64,000 bases of DNA from Blastobasis lacticolella (Eukaryota; Arthropoda; Insecta; Lepidoptera; Blastobasidae): the NCBI GenBank assembly GCA_905147135.1, contig LR990059.1, forward strand, positions 13,601,001 to 13,665,000, given 5' to 3'. The notes below the pieces were generated by a model. That model saw only the letters and a program-made list of their open reading frames with translations. It was not told where the DNA came from and did no database searches. Below, one piece after another: positions 34,874 through 46,197 of this stretch; position 1 is the stretch's first letter; each line of letters begins with the position of its first letter. The position numbers were made by a program, and so were the translations under genes.

Positions 34874-36955
34874 ATTGGGCGACAGCAGGAATACATAAGA
34901 GTAGAAATAAATTATATGAACTCTATGCAGAACGGGCGTTAAATAATAGCGTAGAATTTGCTGAGTATGTTAAACATTATTCGAAGTTCTTTAAACGCGT
35001 TTGTGCTACAGATAAATCGAATTTCGTTAAACACAAACTAAAAAATAGCACAGATATAGTAAAATCCACATAGCAGATAATAAATAGTGAAACTGGAAAA
35101 GTAATGACTATGAGGCAAATGAACTCAAAATAAATAAGGGCAACCGAAAAAGACTATGGCAATCGATTAAATCAATCATACACACTCCGAATAAGAAAGA
35201 GTCCTCCCTAGACCTATTATCTGTTTGTGGCACTTCCAACGATTCCGTGAACAAATGCAATGAGTATTTCTCTACCGTCGGCAAAACACTCTCGGACAAA
35301 CTACTTAAGGCGTCGAATATCTCAGAATCGTTATTGGCTTGTAACTTAAATCTAAAAGAAAAGTCTCAGCATAGCTTCTTTCTTCAGCCAACGGACGAAC
35401 AAGAAATTATTTCGGTCATAAACTCAATAAAACTGGAAAGCGCACCGGGCGCAGACGGCATAAAGGCTGAACTGATTAGGCACATCGGCAGGGAAATAAT
35501 AACTCCACTCACCTATATATTCAATCTTAGTTTGTCCACGTCGACCTTTCCTAGTGAGTGGAAAAAGCAACAGTTATTTAACCAATTTACAAATCTGGCG
35601 AAAAAATATCTCCCTCAAACTACAGGCCTATCTCTCTGTTACCTATTCTCTCCAAAATCCTAGAGAAAATAGTAAATCTTCGACTGAGGAAATACCTGGA
35701 GAAATTCAAACTACTCGCTGGCAACCAATTCGGCTTCAGACGCAATCGCTCCACCGAAGATGCTGTGAGTCTCCTTTCCGGATCGGTATCCGACTATCTC
35801 GACAAGGGACACAGCTGTATAGGTGTCTTTCTAGACCTAGCTAAGGCATTTGACACCATTTCAGTGCCAATCCTTCTCAAGAAACTCGAGGCATTTGGTA
35901 TAAGAGGAGTGGCGCTGGAATGGTTTCAAAGCTACCTTAGTAACAGATCCCAGCGTGTGAGGGTCGGTAACCAAACCAGTGCTGATCTGCCAATTGATTT
36001 TGGTGTTTCCCAGGGAAGTGTGCTCGGACCAACCTTATTTATTATTTATATGAACGACATTCACCACCTTTCTTCTCAAGATATGAGGATGATCTGTTAC
36101 GCAGATGATACTGCCATTGTGTTTCACGCTCCCTCCTGGAAGGAAGTCAGAGAAAGGATGGAGCTCGGTATGAGAACTGTTAAGAGATGGCTCGATAACA
36201 ATCTGCTGACACTAAACCTCCAAAAAACAAAATATCTCTGTTTTTACAAGACTTCAGCATCAGCTCCACCAACTCTAGACGAAATTCAAATTCACTCCTG
36301 TTCTGTCTCTCCCTGCAGCTGCGAAGCGGTAACAAGGACCGAGTCCATAAGGTACCTGGGAATTCAAATGGATGATAGGCTCTCCTTTAAGCACCACATT
36401 GGCTTGCTCGCCACTAAGGTAAGAAAGCTAATCAACATCTTTAGAACCCTCCGCAACTCGGCCGATCCCACGCTCCTCAAGTCCATCTATAGAGTATTAT
36501 GCGAGTCGATCCTTACTTACTGCATACCTGTCTGGGGTGGGGCTGGTGTCTCTACAATGATCTACGTTGAAAGAGCGCAAAGGTCCATTCTGAAGGTAAT
36601 GTATAAGAAGCCGTTTAGATTCCCAACCAAGGATCTTTATTCGGAGGCCGGTGTCCTGAATGTCCGCCAACTGTACATCCTTAAGGTGTTCTCAATTGCT
36701 CACCGAGACACTCTAAGATCCGCTGAGTATCCAGCATTACTGGCAAAGCGGGTTTACCGTATTCCACCAAACCCTGTAAAAACTGTCTTCGCAAATAAAT
36801 ATCTCACCTTCAAAACTCCCTTTATATATAATTTAGTTGCGCGTAAGTGCGACATCAAATCCTCTTCAGTTTGGGAGGCGAGGAAACGGGTAACTGCGTG
36901 GCTACTTACATTATCATACTCGGAGACTGAAGATATTTTGAAAGTAATCCAATAA
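34874..36955 (+). pseudogene. Non-LTR retrotransposon ORF2 (reverse transcriptase), 5'-truncated
   Basis: Connector (34874-35073), then SVNKCNEYFSTVGKTLSD and SAPGADGIKAELIR (about 35450), a frame change near 35575-35590, then the main frame to TAA at 36953-36955. Motifs: NYRPISLLPILSKILE, QFGFRRNRSTEDA, LDLAKAFDTIS (catalytic Asp), GVSQGSVLGPTLF, CYADDTAIVF, and a long C-terminal tail to DILKVIQ. The main frame from about 35590 is uninterrupted for about 455 codons. A TAG at about 35071 and the frame change kill the full ORF. The CA microsatellite begins seven bases after the stop. Confidence 0.85.
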
Positions 36956-36961
36956 AGACAG

Positions 36962-37022
36962 TACACACACGCACGTACGATTCAAACATACACACGCACA
37001 CGCACACACGCACACACACACA

Positions 37023-37062
<40 letters not shown>
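36962..37062. repeat. (CA)n microsatellite
   Basis: CACACACA tract with scattered G (CGCACACG) directly after the LINE stop codon; it is probably part of the LINE 3' UTR. Confidence 0.9.
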
Positions 37063-37296
37063 ATAATCTTAATTTAAGTACTTATTTATATTTCTTCTTT
37101 TCATTTTTGCTTTTTAATTACTTGAATGTAACCCAATATGAAATTAATATGTTGCCCAAAGTATAGTTTTCCTAAGCATAGATGAATCCATAAATATATT
37201 CCGGCCCCACGATACAGGCCTGCCATAGTGTGGTGGCCTCTGTGACCTCTCAATTTATCTGTAACACTAGCTAAAAATAAAAATAAAAATAAATAA

Positions 37297-38757
37297 ATAA
37301 ATAATAAATCGCGATACTAAGTACAGTTTAAAGATAAATGATAATGTTGTTACCAAAAACTCGGAAGTTGCGGAGGCATTTAATAAATTTTTTTCAGATA
37401 TCCCAGTGTCAACTACGAAATTCTTAAATTCGTCTCCTGCTCTCGCTGAATCCTTGTTAAAACAAAATGTACCCGAGAGTGTCATGGATTTTAAGTTCGA
37501 GCATGCAACACCTCAAGATATAGTTAAGGCTTTTAAAACCATAAAAATGAAAGCAACTGCCGACATTGATGGTATGTCGGTAATTTTTTTTTGCTCTGAT
37601 TAGCTAATTGATGTTAATGCTGTCCACTTAGCGAATATATTTAATAATTGTGTTGATAATGGTGAATTTCCTGACCTGATGAAGCACAGTAAAGTTATTC
37701 CATTGTTGAAAACTGGTAATACAACGGATCCTACAAAATATTAGACCAGTTTCAATTTTACCGGCTCTAAGTAAAATATTTGAGAAAATCATATTAAATC
37801 AACTAAAAGCTCATTTTTATGGAAGTAACCTATTGCATCATAAACAATTCGGTTTTACTCGCGGTCGTCCAACAGCTGATGCAGGTGTTGAACTTATTAA
37901 ACATATCTTTGGGGCCTGAGAGGAATCACGTGATGCCTTAGGGGTTTTCTGTGATTTATCCAAAGCCTTTGATAGCGTTAATCATGATATTTTGGTCAGG
38001 AAATTACAACATTATGGAATAAAGGACTTGGCCCTGAACTTGCTAAATTCATACTTGAGTCATAGAATTCAAAAAGTTGATGTGAACGGAGAGAGATCTA
38101 TGGGGTCTGTTGTCTCTATGGTTGTCCCCCAGGGATCTATTTTGGGCCCATTTTCTTGTTTAAGTAAATGACTTACCGTACTTTGTAAAAGATACCCATG
38201 AAATTGTCTTGTTCGCGGACGATACATCTTTAGTGTTTAAAGTAAAAAGACAACAATTAACATATGAAGACGTGAACAAGGCTATTGCAGAAGTGGTAAA
38301 CTGGTTTACGGTTAATAATTTATTACTGAATGGCAAGAAGACAAAATGTTTAAAATTTTCTTTGACAAATGTTAGATCAGTGCCCACTAATGTATAAATA
38401 CAAGGCGAAAATTTGAATTTTGTTGATTCTACAGTATTTTAGGCTTTACTCTGGATAATAAATTGCAATGGGGTCCTTACATTGATAAATTGGCGAAAAG
38501 GCTAAGTTCTGCTGCATATGCTGTAAAGAAAATACGGGTTATTTCTGACGAGGCCACAGCAAGATTAGTTTACTTTAGTTATTTCCACAGTATTATGGCC
38601 TATGGCATACTGCTGTGGGGACACGCTGCCGACTGGTACAATGTATTCGTATTGCAGAAAAGGGCTATTCGCGCGATTTATCAATTGAGACCTAAAACTT
38701 CACTAAGAGATAAATTCAGGAATATTAATATAATGGCATTGTCATTATATCAACAAT
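37297..38757 (+). pseudogene. Decayed LINE reverse transcriptase, plus strand
   Basis: Fragments in several frames: SEVAEAFNKFFSDI and DIVKAFKTIKMKATADIDGM (37360-37590), CDLSKAFDSVNHDIL (about 37950-37990), VPQGSILGP (about 38126), LFADDTSLVF (38208-38240) and KKIRVISDEATARLVYFSYF (38525-38590). Many stops and frameshifts. Cut at 38757 by unrelated sequence starting TATAGGGTGTCCC, which looks like a transposon end. Confidence 0.8.
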
Positions 38758-39293
38758 ATATAGGGTGTCCCAGAAAGAAACGTCCAAACGGTAACCATTA
38801 ATAGGCCAAGTAATGACAGTAATCAGAAATATAAAATAAAAAATCAATCCTGAGTACTTACAAAGTTGTAGGTAATTAAATATTTTTTTAAATTTAACAG
38901 CCTTTGTAGTACTTTTGATCACTGTGACCACAAATATTAACAGATTTAATTTTTATTTTGTGTTTCTGAATAATGACTTTATTAATTAGTGTCTAAAATG
39001 AATGCCTTAACATCTTCATTAATTAGTAAAAATCAAAATAAATAAGAGCGATGAAAAATTTTTTTTCGTTACGCAACTTTGACGGTCTACACTGAAAAAA
39101 AAATGTACCAGGCTAAATTGGCAAGTAGTTTTAAAAACATTCGGTTAAAAAAAAAGGATTTCTATATGAAGAAAAATAATGAGAGAGGATATAAAATAAT
39201 AGCAGAATCAGACGGATTAGACATAATATGCAGCCACTATTGGTTTTTCAATAACAATAACCAAAGTAACTTCAGACTGAGAATTTGGATTAC
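38758..39293. other. Non-coding stretch after a transposon-like end
   Basis: Begins with GGGTGTCCCAGAAAGAAACG, similar in style to mariner-type ends. No opposite end was found, and no exon of the MIF4G-like gene was seen here. Confidence 0.35.
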
Positions 39294-40523
39294 CTGCGTG
39301 GCGAGAGCGCGGTGCGCACGCGGGTCACTGACGGCCAACAGCGCGCGCAGCTATCCCAGCAGCGGCGCAGCCAGCATCGCCATCTTGCTGCCGTTACTCA
39401 GACGGGCCTCTGTAGTATGTCATACAAACATTAATACACATTAGAAAATATTAGCTCCTACACCGTATTTTTCCAAACTTCGATAAAAGGCATGTCGATA
39501 TGATTTATGTTTAACCTTGCTCTACCGTTCCAAGCTATTTTAAAATAGCTAAAGCACGAAATATAAATACTATGTTGTTTACTACAATCAGTTGAAATTA
39601 AATAAGGCAATGACAATGCCGATTTAGGGATTAACACCTACCTGCGAAATAGTCGCCCATTAGGTTGGCGGCATTGATCAGATACATTGGATCGTCGCCG
39701 CGCTGCAATAGTTCTAATTCTGAAAATAACAATAACTTTTAATGCATTTGCTTATAGTAATAGTTCGTTTGTAAGCCTAAACAATAAGAGGACAATTTCA
39801 TGCAAAACTGGATGTTATTATCTAACTCAAAACAGGGAAAATTATAGATTAAAATAAATAAGGAAAAATCAAAGTAGAAGATAAAAAGAAAGATAGTTAC
39901 GGTTGAAGGTGTCCTGCAAGACCGTACTGAAGAACGCGGTCCGCAGTCTCTGCTGGTGCTGTCGGCGTGAGAAAGACACGCCGACGGCCGTCAGCCGCCG
40001 CGCCGTCGCCGCCGAGCGCAGCGCCGCCGCGCGCAACGATGAGAACGCCTCTCTGTGAACAGACAACGCTTGTTAATACCACTGTACTGTGTTGTAGAAA
40101 ATTTTGTTCAAAGGCATCTCTTGCGAAAAGTGTTGCCTTTTGATTATAAAATCATTGTTGCTATGATGTCATGTACCAGTTTAATGTAGCATGAATAATA
40201 GGTACGGTAAACCGATTCAGAAATCTCGTGTCCGAAAGAGGGTAGATGATAATGATAAGTAATCACTATTATTGGGTTATTCATAATTTATGAATAGTTT
40301 TAATAACATTGTGATTACATTAGTGAAAAGTAGCTATACCTACATACTAAACTAAATGTAATACTTACTCTAGCCGAACCTCATCGGGGCACAAGTTTGC
40401 CACCACCTCCTCAAATTCGCTCAGTTTTCTGGTAAACTGAATCAGTGGCGTTACTGTCATACAAGCCCAAAAGCCGGGCTTGCCTTATAAAAATAATTAT
40501 CGATCAAAAATCAAAGGTAATGC

Positions 40524-40551
40524 GAGCGCGAACTATTTAAAGTTCGCGCTC
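40524..40551. repeat. GC-rich perfect hairpin inside the MIF4G-like gene
   Basis: GAGCGCGAACT pairs with AGTTCGCGCTC around ATTTAA. It is followed by a GC-rich block (40565-40720) that contrasts with its surroundings and could be an inserted element or an alternative promoter. Confidence 0.5.
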
Positions 40552-41215
40552 CTAATACTTTTCAAACTACGTGCACACCGCCGCCGCCGCGCCGAAAAGC
40601 AGCGCCATCGTGCGCCTAGGTTACGAAACACAATCCGAACGCACACGCAAGTTGAGACTGAGTTGAGTTGAGACGCGGCCAGTCATCTCGCTCGCACGCG
40701 CTGGCTTGTAAGCGGGCTTCGATTCCGACCGATATGTCTCTTTCTTACATATGAAAATTGTCCTATAATGAGATATAACTATACGTTTGTTTATATAGTA
40801 AATTGTACGAGACTTTAAGCCCTGCATGCGTATGAAGTTGTACACGGATGAAATTTCGCGCATGCGCTACGTTTGTTGAATGCTGGAATTCGTACCAACT
40901 TCACTGTTGTTTTGAGCGGATAAGTAATTAGTTTTTTGTGGTGTTTGTGTTGTGTTTTGTAGTAAAAGTGATTTAATTGTATTGATCAACAATAGAGGAA
41001 GGAAAGCCCCTTGTGATGATTTAAAATGTGCATAAGTTTTGATTTGCATGGAAAAGGTAAAGTTTTTAAACATCGCTCAGAAAATAACAAATTATTTCCT
41101 CGCCAAAACCTACGCCCGATTTACGTACCTATTTCTCAGATTATTAAATCGCTTATAAGACAAATTCATAGATCGGTGTACCAAACTCATTGAATTGTTG
41201 GTTATTCTCTCTCTT

Positions 41216-41302
41216 AAGTTATATTGCTGGAATAAAACTGAAGATAGTCTCTGCCTAACCCACCTGTGGGACACAGGCGTGAGCTTTATGTATGTATGTA
41301 AA
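41216..41302 (+). mobile_element. LINE 3'-tail fragment with (GTAT)n
   Basis: CTAACCCACCTGTGGGACAC then AGGCGTGAGC and TTTATGTATGTATGTA is a 3'-end sequence I know from lepidopteran retroelements; only the tail is present. Confidence 0.4.
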
Positions 41303-42199
41303 TCTGAAGAGTGATAAGTGAGGATTGATCAGTAATGTGGCAAAAAGATGGATTTATTTTTAATAACCGTAAAAACCACAAAAACTTCATTTCTCGGGTT
41401 GCCTTACTCTGAAACCCTAGGCACGCCACTGAACTGAATGCCATTGTCGATTATGCTGAATTTATTCAGCTGAAAAAAGAAAATAATTTAAAACATCTAA
41501 TTCTGGGCACCATTTTGGGGACAGCGGTGTGGATGATTTGATTCATATGTAATACTAATATGTAATGTAATATGTAATGTTTCAGTATTAGTGATGTTTA
41601 GGTCTTTGTAAATATTTTGCAAGTAACTAAATAACAGTTTATATTTATTGTAAAAAATAGTTTAAAATGAACAAAATCAAATTATTTTAAAATACTCAAC
41701 CGTTGTTAAGAATAAATAAAGATTCTTGGACATAATTTCAAAACGTTGAAAACAAAAAAACTAGAACTAGTAAATACTGTAAAACTTAAAATTGATGTAG
41801 GCTGTCTTTTTACTAAAAAAGTTTTATTTTATTAGTGGCTAATAGAAGTAAATTTTATAAGATTTTAAAAAGTCTGGCGATACAACTAAGGACTAATGAC
41901 GATTAAATAATTATTAGTTTTATAATAAGAATATACAATCACTTACCAAATCAATTATTGGCACATATTCGTCGTGTATGCGCAGAAAGGCCAGTTTCCG
42001 CGCCCCCTCGTCTTCAGAGCTGGCCTTCCCTGCTGCCAAGGACAGACTCCTTTCAACGGCCTGCGCCCAATTTTCAGATGGTACGATGGCCATTATAATT
42101 ATTATTTATATTAATACAGTTAAGGCAACCAAAAACAAAACACAACTAATACTGCGACGGAACAACACAAATAATGAAGCTGCCACGGTAGTCAAGCAA

Positions 42200-42330
42200 A
42201 GAATGGCATTTACAGCGTTGGCTATGTCTTTTATGTGAGCTAGAGGCAAAGTCGGTGGCGGGGTTAGGGGCGCTGTTAGTGACGACATAAAGAAAGGAAT
42301 TTTTCCAGTTCAATAGGGTGATACTTAGTT
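42200..42330 (-). promoter_or_regulatory. Promoter region of the MIF4G-like gene (block Z)
   Basis: Minus strand: CCTTTCTTTATGTCG at about 42300-42285, a C-rich segment, then CACATAAAAGAC at about 42237-42226 as a TATA candidate. Related blocks stand at 24596-24690 and 26905-26960. Confidence 0.4.
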
Positions 42331-42930
42331 TTGTGGCAGTTTTGCTCGAAGTATTCACACGTGGCATTGTTCTCTATTTGTTTTGTAGTATTTTCAAGAA
42401 ATATTTATTCTAAGCACTGAATAGGTATAGTAAGAAAAACAATTAGCTATAAGTACCTGTATAAATTTATTCTCCGATTGAAGTATTTATCCAATCTTAA
42501 TAATATTGTTACCTAAAATGATAATATTAGAAATATTTACAGTATTTTATTTTTTATTTCCTTTGAAGTTAATAGAATACGGGTTTTTTCCACGTAAAAA
42601 ATTTAAACTAATAATTTGGTAACCTTGTTAATTTGTTTTTGGTTAAATATAGAAGTTTATCTGATAAAATTTGAATTAGGAAAAAATACTCATACGGATG
42701 AGACTGCACATAATACTACATTAAAGTTTTTGGTTGTTTGTGTGTGCAATGATAGCAATACTTTGTTCAAGTGTAAAAATTAATAAACATAAAGAATTTT
42801 GTAATTGCTGATGGACTCGGTACGATGAGTGATACATTTTTCTTAAAAATGTTATGCAATCAAAATATTCAATGATTTAAGTTTCATAAATGATATGTAT
42901 AAATTAAACACTAATAGAAAATCCAAAATT
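42331..42930. other. Spacer between MIF4G-like gene and helicase relic D
   Basis: AT-rich, no gene seen. Confidence 0.4.
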
Positions 42931-42939
42931 ATGATAACA

Positions 42940-43175
42940 TTGTGGCTGTGCCGAGAGAGTGCGGGGGATATAGGTACGGCGCTGTTTGGTTCTCGGGGAA
43001 CAGGGGAAGGAACACTATAGATGAGTGACGCATTGCGGGGCGGGCAGGTAAAAATGAAGCCAAGAATGTAACCGTTAATCTTAAGATATAATTTTTTTTC
43101 AGTGTCAGACTTAGTCTAGAGAGATACAAATAGGTATTTTTTTCAATACAGGCGGAAGAGTGGAAATTGAATGTT
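42940..43175 (+). pseudogene. Relic D of the eIF4A3-like gene: promoter plus exon 4 fragment
   Basis: 42970-43060 matches the promoters of A and B (GGAAGGAACACTATAGATGA, GCATTGCGGGGCGGGCAGGT) with the TATA changed to GTAAAAATG. After only about 40 more bases a TTTTTTCAG acceptor leads at 43103 into 65-70 bases alike to exon 4 of gene A (TGTCAGACTTAGTCTAGAGA), with a stop in frame (TAG) after nine codons. Exons 1-3 and the rest are deleted. Confidence 0.75.
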
Positions 43176-43849
43176 ACAAATAAATGAACGTTTCAACTTT
43201 AGTTGTTGTATATTTAGGATATCAATTATTTATTTCGTTATTTATATCGAAATAAATAATTTATATTCTAAATAAAGAACCTACGACCTGCATCTGGTTT
43301 TATGGTTTTAATAATCACTGGTGTTTTGTTATGTGATACGCTTACGATACGTTCTATATACGCTATAAAATGATTTAGTAAATACCCTGTGACGAGGTGG
43401 CGACTCAGAGGGAGCTGGCCACTGTCGCCACGGGTCTGTTTAAACCCCAGACGGGTTGCTATCTCTGGGAATGAGGGATCTTACTTAGTGAAACCACCGA
43501 TAGTAATGATTTACAACTTACGTTTATTAAAACAACATATTAACCTATGTTATACATGGCACTTAACTTGAATAACCGACACCCGGTTTCTGAAACGCTT
43601 GTCAACGCAAAAATTACGTAACAGCTTGTTAAACACTGATTAAATGCAATTTGGGTTTCTGAAAGGGCCAATTGACGGCTTGTTAACAGCTTGTTAACGG
43701 ATTGTCAAATCTCCAATTAACGGCTGATTAATATAATTTTGGGTTTCCGGAAAGCTTTTTCTCATGTTAACTGTATGTTATCGCCTTGTTATTTTAATTG
43801 GCGAAATTCGACCAATTAACCGATTGTCAAAGGAAATTATATCCGATTT

Positions 43850-44290
43850 TCTTGGTCTAGGTCTTGGTCCTGGCCCTGGTCCAGGTCCTAGTTTAAGTCC
43901 AAGGCAAAGTCCAGGTCTAGGGTCCAGGTTCTGGTCCAGGATCATGACCAAAACTGCAAACTTGATCACAATTTGAGCTTGAACCAGAACCAGGACCATA
44001 AACATTAGCTGGACCAGGACCTGGTTCGGGGCCAGGACATGGACCTGAACCAGGACCTGGACCTGTACCAGTACCTGGTCCGAAGCCAGGATCTGGACCT
44101 GAACTACGAACTGGTCTGGGTCCACGACCTGGACCTGAACCAGTACCTGGTCCGGGGCCAGTACCTGGACCTGAACCAAGACCTGGTCCGAAGCCAGGAC
44201 CTGAACCTAAACCAGGACCTGATCCGGTGCCAGGACCTGGACCTGAACCACGAACCGGCCCGTGTCCAGCACTTGAACCAGGATTTAACT
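43850..44290. repeat. CCAGGACCTGGACCTGAA-type minisatellite
   Basis: Degenerate 6-, 12- and about 36-base periods built from GGACCTG and GAACCAG. The left part (43855-43930) has GGTCCAGGTC-type units in the opposite sense. The repetition keeps several frames open on both strands (minus 44179-43778, plus 44039-44326); these are not genes. Confidence 0.85.
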
Positions 44291-44300
44291 AATGGGATTA

Positions 44301-44513
44301 TTGGGAGAAACTCACAGAAACGATAACCGATGGGGCGGATGTTGTTGAGTGGCTTTCTCTGGATGGCCTCCCAAGAGATGGACGGACGACCTCTTTAAGG
44401 TCCTAGGGAGCCGATGGATGCAAGATAACAGAGTCGACCACAGTGTAAGCCGTGGGAGGCCTGCATTGTGCAGTGGACCGGGACCCACCTAACTGCCTAA
44501 AGATGATGATGAT
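44301..44513 (+). mobile_element. RTE-type LINE 3' fragment with a 7-bp target duplication
   Basis: GGGATTA flanks it at 44294-44300 and 44514-44520. Inside, 44380-44420 reads RWTDDLFKVLG after a small frame change, the end of RTE-type ORF2 proteins (compare RWTDDLVRIAG in the element at 48739-50715), and it ends in a GATGATGATG tail. Confidence 0.7.
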
Positions 44514-45864
44514 GGGATTACTGATCCACTGGAACCCGTGACCCTATAACATAAATATTGTTATAATTTCTCTTTTCTCGCTCTGTATATTTTTTTGATA
44601 ATATTCGATTTTACACGAAAACAATACAATAGCTATCAGTTTCATCTAAAAGTTGAATTTCCCGCCGCTATCAAAAGGCCGCTAGGGACAGAGACAAATC
44701 AATGCGTTAGACAGAAACAAAACATATATGAGTGAATGAATGTGACTGATTATAGCAGGGGTAGCCAGACGAAAAAATTGATCTCTTGTTAATGGTCGAT
44801 TAGCTAACAATAGATTGATTGGCCTTTCAGCAACCCACAGTGATTTAACAGCTTGTTAAATGTGACAGTCTGTTAGCTAATCAATGATTTGACAAGCGTT
44901 TCAGAAACCGGGTGTTAGTCTAGTGGGCGATACCTATGCATCAACGCTTAATTCCTATGACCTAGTTCAGCGATTCTACCGCGGGTGTTACCCGGGTTCC
45001 TCGTTACATAACTCTCCCTAACAGACTTAGACGGTTCCCGACCCACCGACGTTCATTCACTACGGGGCGATCACGACGGAACGGACCGTTCCCCTAAGTC
45101 GCGGCTAATACGACAACCTACCCCGGACGCGTCTTCTACACGGAGGTTTAACGGGCGCGGATTGAGCACTAGCGCGGGCTAAGTCCTATCCCTAATCATC
45201 CCGGTCTTGGTTTACCTACATGGGTTGAGCCTAAGTCCTAACCTGATTTGATTCCCCCCTCTAAGCTAGGCTGTCTACTCGGCGACCCCAAGCCGACAGT
45301 CCGGATGCCTGGTTGGACCCCTTCCTCCGGGATCACCAGTTCCTAACTCCCCAGTTGTTCCCTATCCCCACCTAATCCCCCCTAAGCCCAACTGTCTACT
45401 CGGCGACCCCTAAGCCGACAGTTAGGGTACCTGGATAGACCCCTTCCTCCGGGATCACCAGTACCTCGTCGTGTCGGCAACCCCAAGCCGACGGAAACTA
45501 ATTACTCAAAAACCGGATGCGAACCTAAGGCCGGTACCGTTAGAACTGATTTCACATCCTGGTCTCGAGCCTCTTGAGTGAACATCGGGTGCGGGTCGTT
45601 AGCGCGATGCAGAGTCGGTCGTCCCGGGGGCTGCCGTTGTTTCACCGGTTCGCCTCGTTAGCGTGATGCAGGATCGTGCACCGGTGACGCGGCCTTGCTG
45701 CTGGGTGTGGGAGGGGCGGTGTAGCGCGGCGGCGCGGGGGGCCGTGCGGGTGCGCGCGTCACGCGCGGCGCGGTGCCAGTCCCCGGCGTCTCGCTCGCCT
45801 ACCGGACGGGTGACCGCTGCTCGATGACTCGGCGGCGGTCCGGGATTTGTAACGCTTCGTTACA

Positions 45865-45876
45865 TTCCCCCCCCAC
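45865..45876 (-). other. Polypurine tract of the gypsy-type element
   Basis: On the minus strand GTGGGGGGGGAA lies immediately before the TGTAACG start of the 3' LTR, the expected priming site for plus-strand synthesis. Confidence 0.8.
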
Positions 45877-46197
45877 TTGCGAAGATTTTCACCTGTGGAT
45901 GAAAATCACCTGTCAGGAAAGCTGTGAAAGTAGGATAACCCCCGAAGGATCGTGGGATTACCCCTCCTATCCGGCCTATTGTCCCTACAAGGCACGACCG
46001 TTGTGTCCTGCATGGCTCCCGTGTGACACTACTTCTGCGGTTAAAGCTGCACTATGACCATCAATGCTCTGATATCTTGGGTTTTCGTATAGTCTCCTTC
46101 CATGAAGCGTCAGTCGGCGAGGGTTGGTGTTACCATTATTCTTTACGGTTTGGTTGTTCTACTGAGTTTACTTACTAACTTGTTTCCCCTTGGTTTA
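45877..46197 (-). other. 3' internal region of the gypsy-type element, segment 1
   Basis: Non-coding on the element strand. Continuous with 54883 onward once the 8.7-kb insertion is taken into account. Confidence 0.6.

Larger units (their letters stand above)
39294..42093 (-). pseudogene. MIF4G-like host gene, at least five exons, possibly decaying
   Basis: Exon 1 42093-41947 (ATG, 49 codons, MAIVPSENWAQAVERSLSL start); exon 2 about 40456-40369 (VTPLIQFTRKLSEFEEVVAN); exon 3 40052-39901; exon 4 39719-39642 (DDPMYLINAANLMGDYF); exon 5 39409-39294. Junctions 2-3, 3-4 and 4-5 are GT-AG and keep frame (phases 2,1,1). Exon 1 ends in phase 0 while exon 2 needs phase 1, so an intermediate exon is missing or unrecognised. 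Exon 5 has a TAG at 39351-39353 where the paralogous exon at 23657 has TGG. No 3' exon was found. The helical pattern (LINAANLMGDYF, then MAMLAAPLL) resembles MIF4G/MIF4GD-type proteins, which bind eIF4A-family helicases; that is a tentative fold guess. A TATA-like ACATAAAAGAC lies 135 bp before the ATG. Confidence 0.6.
43577..44914. mobile_element. 1.34-kb foldback element inside the 3' LTR
   Basis: Bounded by CACCCGGTTTCTGAAACGCT from 43580 and its complement ending at 44914; about 26 bases match perfectly. Subterminal sequence is rich in CAGCTTGTTAAC / TTGTTAGC words in both orientations. The insertion site is known exactly from the uninterrupted 5' LTR (between 61552 and 61553). No target duplication is obvious. 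It carries a minisatellite and a LINE scrap, but no transposase. Confidence 0.75.
43388..45864 (-). repeat. 3' LTR (about 1139 bp, split by an insertion)
   Basis: Begins TGTGACG and ends TTACA in plus coordinates (TG...CA rule). 43388-43576 and 44915-45728 match the 5' LTR; the last 136 bases (45729-45864) have no counterpart on the right because that LTR is truncated. It contains an internal imperfect duplication around GACCCCTTCCTCCGGGATCA at about 45317 and 45439. Confidence 0.88.

Noticed and set aside
38757..38800. Mariner-type element
   Set aside because: Only one GGGTGTCCC-like end is visible; no matching opposite end or transposase within reach.
42106..42288. Minus-strand ORF with a hydrophobic end upstream of the MIF4G-like ATG
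   Set aside because: Lies in the putative 5' UTR and is out of frame with exon 1; no conserved content.
43778..44326. Two long repetitive open frames (Val/Gln-rich on minus, Asp/Leu-rich on plus)
   Set aside because: Produced by a minisatellite with a period divisible by three; both strands are open and there is no gene context.
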